This document shows positions 31,390 to 34,846 of a DNA stretch of 34,846 nt, in pieces. A program made the position numbers and the translations under genes. Numbering within the stretch: the first letter of the stretch is position 1; every line of letters begins with the position of its first letter. Source of the DNA: Lingula anatina (Eukaryota > Brachiopoda > Lingulata > Lingulida > Lingulidae). The notes under the pieces are model-generated. The model saw only the letters and a list, made by a program, of their open reading frames with translations. It did not search any database and was not told the DNA's origin. The DNA lies in contig NW_019774670.1 of NCBI RefSeq assembly GCF_001039355.2, positions 186,730-221,575 on the forward strand, read 5' to 3'.

Positions 31390-33781
31390 TAATAATAATA
31401 TTTATCTACAGATTTTTTAATAATGTTGCTAACAGACAGACAAAAAAAAATTAGTAAATACCTTGATAGGGATATAATGTTATTATTATTTTATGTAATA
31501 GTGATGATAGTGGTGATTAAATTGTCTATAGAGTATTCCATAAAATCTGATTTTAAATGATGTTGACACTAAAATGTAATTGGTTACAGTGAAATATATA
31601 AGTTTCTTGAAAATGTTATTAAATTGACATTATCTAAGGGGGGGAGATTTTGGAAATAAGTCAACAGCTTCATAGTTTATGTACTCGGTTATCTATACCC
31701 ACTGGATGCCCTTGTGGTTAAAGTGTCCGTCTCCATAACGGGAGGACATGGGTTCGACCCTATCCTGGGACATACCAGTAATTTATAAATGGTACCTGCT
31801 GTCGTCTCGCTTGAAATTCAGCACTTAGGGGTTGAAGCATGGGTAGAATTCCTGGTCAGACAGAGGAAGATATTTGTTCTTTTGCTAGCTTTCAGCACCT
31901 CATACGGCATACTTGGCTGTATGCTCCTCAGAGAGGCCAGAGCGTCAACACCCAGATTGTATCAGGGCCCATAAAATGACCAGGCATCTGTAAACTGTGC
32001 TGAGCCGCATCTGAAGTAGCGTAATTTACTTTTTACTTTACTGTAATGTTTTAGAATGTCACAATTTAAGTATCCATTGACCTTTATTTTCACGTCAGGT
32101 TGGAGTGATGAAGACATCAAATGGAGAACTCCATTTCTTTGTTAATGGTCAGGATCAAGGCGAAGCCGTCAGTAACCTTCCCAACAAGGTCTATGCAGTC
32201 ATTGACCTCTACGGCAAGTGTGCTCAGGTCTCTGTGTTAGACAGTGACAGTAATAGGGAGACAGGTAGGTGGTCAGTTGTGGTAATGGACCAAGGGAAAA
32301 CACAGTCATCTGTCCCTCTCTTAGTTCTTGAGGTACCCTCCTTCTCATTGACCCCTATAAAAGAGTTCAATCAAATGAAGGCCTTACTTGTTACAGTGAA
32401 ATTCTCCTATCTACTGTGTTATATTTGGCAATCGAAGTGAAGCAAATAAAGTTCGTTACCCTTGTTATTCCAACATCTAAATCGTAGATGTTTGCATTCT
32501 TAACACCTTGTTATTGAAATGCACTTTTAAGTAGTAACTATCATGGTTGAAAATTTGTCTCAATTTAAAAAGAAATAATCAAAATACAAGTGCATGATAA
32601 GTCTTGTGCAGGCCACTGTCTGTTGTAAAGTGATGAGAAGTCAATTGTTACTCTGAGATAGAAAGGAGAGAATTTGAAAATTGATTGGTTTCATTGGTAA
32701 GCTTGTCTTGGGACTACGTTGATTAGCTTGTCTTGGGACCACTGATTATTTTAAGTGCAAATTAGCACCCAGCAGTGCACTGTTTTTGTCTTTCAAAATT
32801 GAATTAGACTTTTTTCCCTTTCTTTCCCTGTGCATCTTCATGTGTGGTGGGGAAATAAACTGCACTTTGTCTTTGACACGTTTGTGTATGTCCTGTATGT
32901 ATGCTTTCACTGCATGTAACATTCAATTAAAAAGGACTGTCCACAAAATCAGATTGAATTTGGTCTTCAGGAAGTTTTAATGGTATAGAATAATGCAGAT
33001 AAATGTATTGATCATATGGGAACTGATTGATGCATGCAGCTGAAATCACACTTTCATACTGAATTGAAGCCAAATGTGATATTCTACTTTAAGTTTAGGA
33101 AATTATAAATATTCAGTTGTTTTTTGACAAATTGGTCATTCTTATATTTAAATAAATAATTTAACCAGGACTTTTCAGCTGAACTACAAATGTATTTGAA
33201 CAACAGGTTTAGTGATTAATTTAGTACGGCTCAAATTCAATATTAATAATTGTTTTTATTATGTGTACTTTTTTTTTTACTTTCAGCATTCAGCAATGAG
33301 ATAGCTCAGACAAGTGGTGCTAGCAACGCAGACAACTCAAATCAGATCGCCCATTCCAATGAGAGGTTACTTTTCCACGAACGCTGTGGAAGCCTCGTTA
33401 AGTTGACCAATAACAGAAGGACAGCGGAAAGGAGGCGCCCTCTGGATGAATTCAACAATGGGGTTGTCATGACAAACAGGCCGTTAAAAGATGATGAATT
33501 GTTTGAGGTAAGTTATATGGTTGCAGGTCATGGTGGTGATTAAGGCACCGAGACCTTGTTCAAAGTGTAGTGCCTCTTTCACTTTCCTGCTGTACCTTTG
33601 TCCCTCCTAGATCAATATTGATACTTTTTAGTCATTCCTCAACGGTAGAAATAATGCAGTTTCGCTTCCTAAGGATTTACTTTTTTACCATCATTACACA
33701 AAGACAAAATATTTTACAAATTTTACATAATAAGGTGTTTTGAAAGTATTTGGATTTAAGGCTCTTAATAATATTATTATC

Positions 33782-33832
<51 letters not shown>

Positions 33833-34777
33833 TCCATAGATCCGTATAGAGCGTCTGGTAGACAAGTGGTCTGGTTCTATTGAGGTTGGCATCACCACCC
33901 ACAACCCCGTCACTCTGGACTACCCTGCCACTATGACCAATATGAGATCAGGTAGGTTCTGTTCACTTCTGAGTCGTCTTGGTTATACTGACTAAAAATC
34001 TACTGTTCTGGGGCAGAGACAGTGGCCATTAACTATACATTTTGATGACCAAATTTTACTGGTTTCACTGCAGTTTATAATATAATATACTACAGCTGCC
34101 CACATTTGCTGTTTTATGTATATTGTGTTATATATTTGACAAATGAAGCAAGGTCATATTTCAAAATCCTGTGCCCCCTTTTTGATTAAAACAAAAAAAC
34201 AAAAAAAATGAAGGATGTGCCAGTTCTGTGGCATTCACACATATAACTACCAGTCATACATCTGTTGTTTATATTTTGTGAGAGAGGCAGGACAAAGTTT
34301 TAAAATCTTCCCCCTCCCACTCAGGGAAAATCCTGGATTCACCAACATTCATAGTTACACAACTAGCAAACCATATTTTTGCGACCATTCCCAGACCCTA
34401 TCATACTTACTGTGGATCTATCTATTTCCTTGAGGATATTCACTAAACTGCAATCAACTTAATAAGCGACTTAGATGCCTGTCACACCTAATGAAGCTGT
34501 CGGGGGGGGGGGGGGGTGTATTAAACATTTAGCAGCTTCAGTAGGTGTACCAGACATCTAAGCCAATTTAGCAAGGAACCCCTCAGAGATGGATCGATCC
34601 TGTTAGATTGTTCTAGGTATGGGAACCTAGTCTTTGTTTCACTTTAATCTAACCTGGAGGTATGATGTGATGTTTTATCTCCTGTCAGGTACTATTATGA
34701 TGAGTGGCTGTGGCATACTGACCAATGGCAAGGGAACCAGGAGAGAGTATGGTGACTATAACTTGGATGAACTAAGG
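30343..34777 (+). CDS. NEURL4: Neuralized-like protein 4, N-terminal part (six exons, continues beyond window)
   Basis: Exons 30343-30507, 31120-31311, 32099-32264, 33287-33507, 33840-33951 and 34689-34777 join in frame at GT-AG sites into 315 codons. NHR1 spans about residues 5-160: FNNGVV and [10 protein letters not shown], then [14 protein letters not shown], then [12 protein letters not shown] short Ser/Asn-rich linker leads into NHR2 from about residue 205 ([63 protein letters not shown]), cut by the window end. These phrases match vertebrate NEURL4, which has six NHR repeats, acts with HERC2 and binds CP110 at centrioles. NHR folds are protein-binding beta sandwiches. The start ATG 30343 is the first in this frame after a stop; an in-frame GTG at 30334 was not chosen. 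Confidence 0.93.
31347..31401. repeat. (AAT)n microsatellite
   Basis: In NEURL4 intron 2, about 17 units with one GAT interruption. Confidence 0.95.
31697..32040 (+). mobile_element. tRNA-derived SINE in NEURL4 intron 2
   Basis: The head has Pol III boxes in tRNA order: an A-box-like TGTGGTTAAAGTGTCCG and a B box GGGTTCGACCC, with an anticodon-arm-like CTCCATAACGGGAG between them. A body of about 250 bp follows, ending in a T-rich GTAATTTACTTTTTACTTTA tail. It is in sense orientation. The 61-codon frame across it is not a gene. The SINE family was not identified; length and structure fit the V- or Core-type SINEs of molluscs. Confidence 0.7.
33783..33831. repeat. (AAT)n microsatellite
   Basis: In NEURL4 intron 4, ending 8 bp before the exon-5 acceptor AG, so it replaces the usual pyrimidine tract. 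Confidence 0.95.
34502..34516. repeat. G15 homopolymer
   Basis: In NEURL4 intron 5. The flanks 34464-34500 and 34528-34566 show imperfect inverted similarity (GACTTAGATGCCTG against CAGACATCTAAG), so the run sits in the loop of a hairpin. Confidence 0.85.
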
Positions 34778-34788
34778 GTAAGAACATG

Positions 34789-34790
<2 letters not shown>

Positions 34791-34831
<41 letters not shown>

Positions 34832-34842
34832 GGGGGGGGGGG
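34791..34842. repeat. (GT)n followed by G-run
   Basis: About 19 GT units and then 15 G, starting 13 bp after the exon-6 donor of NEURL4. Confidence 0.95.
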
Positions 34843-34846
34843 AGAG

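Noticed and set aside
31789-31974. 61-codon plus-strand frame in NEURL4 intron 2
   Set aside because: Lies in the body of the tRNA-derived SINE.
33677-33913. Tyr-rich minus-strand frame
   Set aside because: Translation of the (AAT)n microsatellite and antisense of NEURL4 exon 5.

Overview
The window looks like nuclear DNA of a marine lophotrochozoan, most likely a mollusc. It is AT-rich, with GT-AG introns full of microsatellites, many small transposons, and metazoan genes of invertebrate type. The species cannot be fixed from the sequence. One scaffold gap of 752 N lies at 12104-12855, and there are four isolated N bases.

Left third (1-12 kb): mostly transposon-derived or empty. It holds the end of a Tc1/mariner-type element, a short relative of it (2342-2555), a foldback hairpin (2821-2928), an intronless class A GPCR gene with its own TATA box (3246-4484), a LINE reverse-transcriptase scrap (5727-5935), and a diverged segmental duplication whose two units each carry an intact tRNA-Asn(GUU) gene (7025-7098 and 9424-9497). 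The second unit has acquired MITE-like insertions whose empty sites survive in the first unit.

Middle (12-19.3 kb): after the gap and a microsatellite-rich spacer comes a four-exon gene for a secreted protein with a PAN/apple-like module and a C-type lectin domain (14875-18583). It has a 13-nt microexon and a lectin fold that seems to lack the sugar-binding loop.

Right part (19.3-34.8 kb): two genes in head-to-head arrangement. On the minus strand is an ING4/ING5-type gene (H3K4me3-reading subunit of histone acetyltransferase complexes), seven coding exons from 30091 to 23988. Its last two exons, encoding the PHD finger, occur a second time at 21373-22346 inside a 2.2-kb tandem duplication. 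On the plus strand is the 5' part of NEURL4 (six exons, 30343-34777, continuing beyond the window), encoding NHR domain 1 and part of NHR2. The start codons are 251 bp apart, so a shared bidirectional promoter is likely.

The most unusual theme is that tandem duplications repeatedly span exon-intron boundaries: a 65-bp array copying the ING exon-4 splice donor five times, a 74-bp duplication copying the ING last-exon acceptor, the PHD exon pair itself, and a decayed copy of the lectin exon-4 acceptor. Against a biological reading of the larger duplications, all four isolated N bases lie at or near the edges of repeated segments, so some may be haplotype or assembly artefacts.
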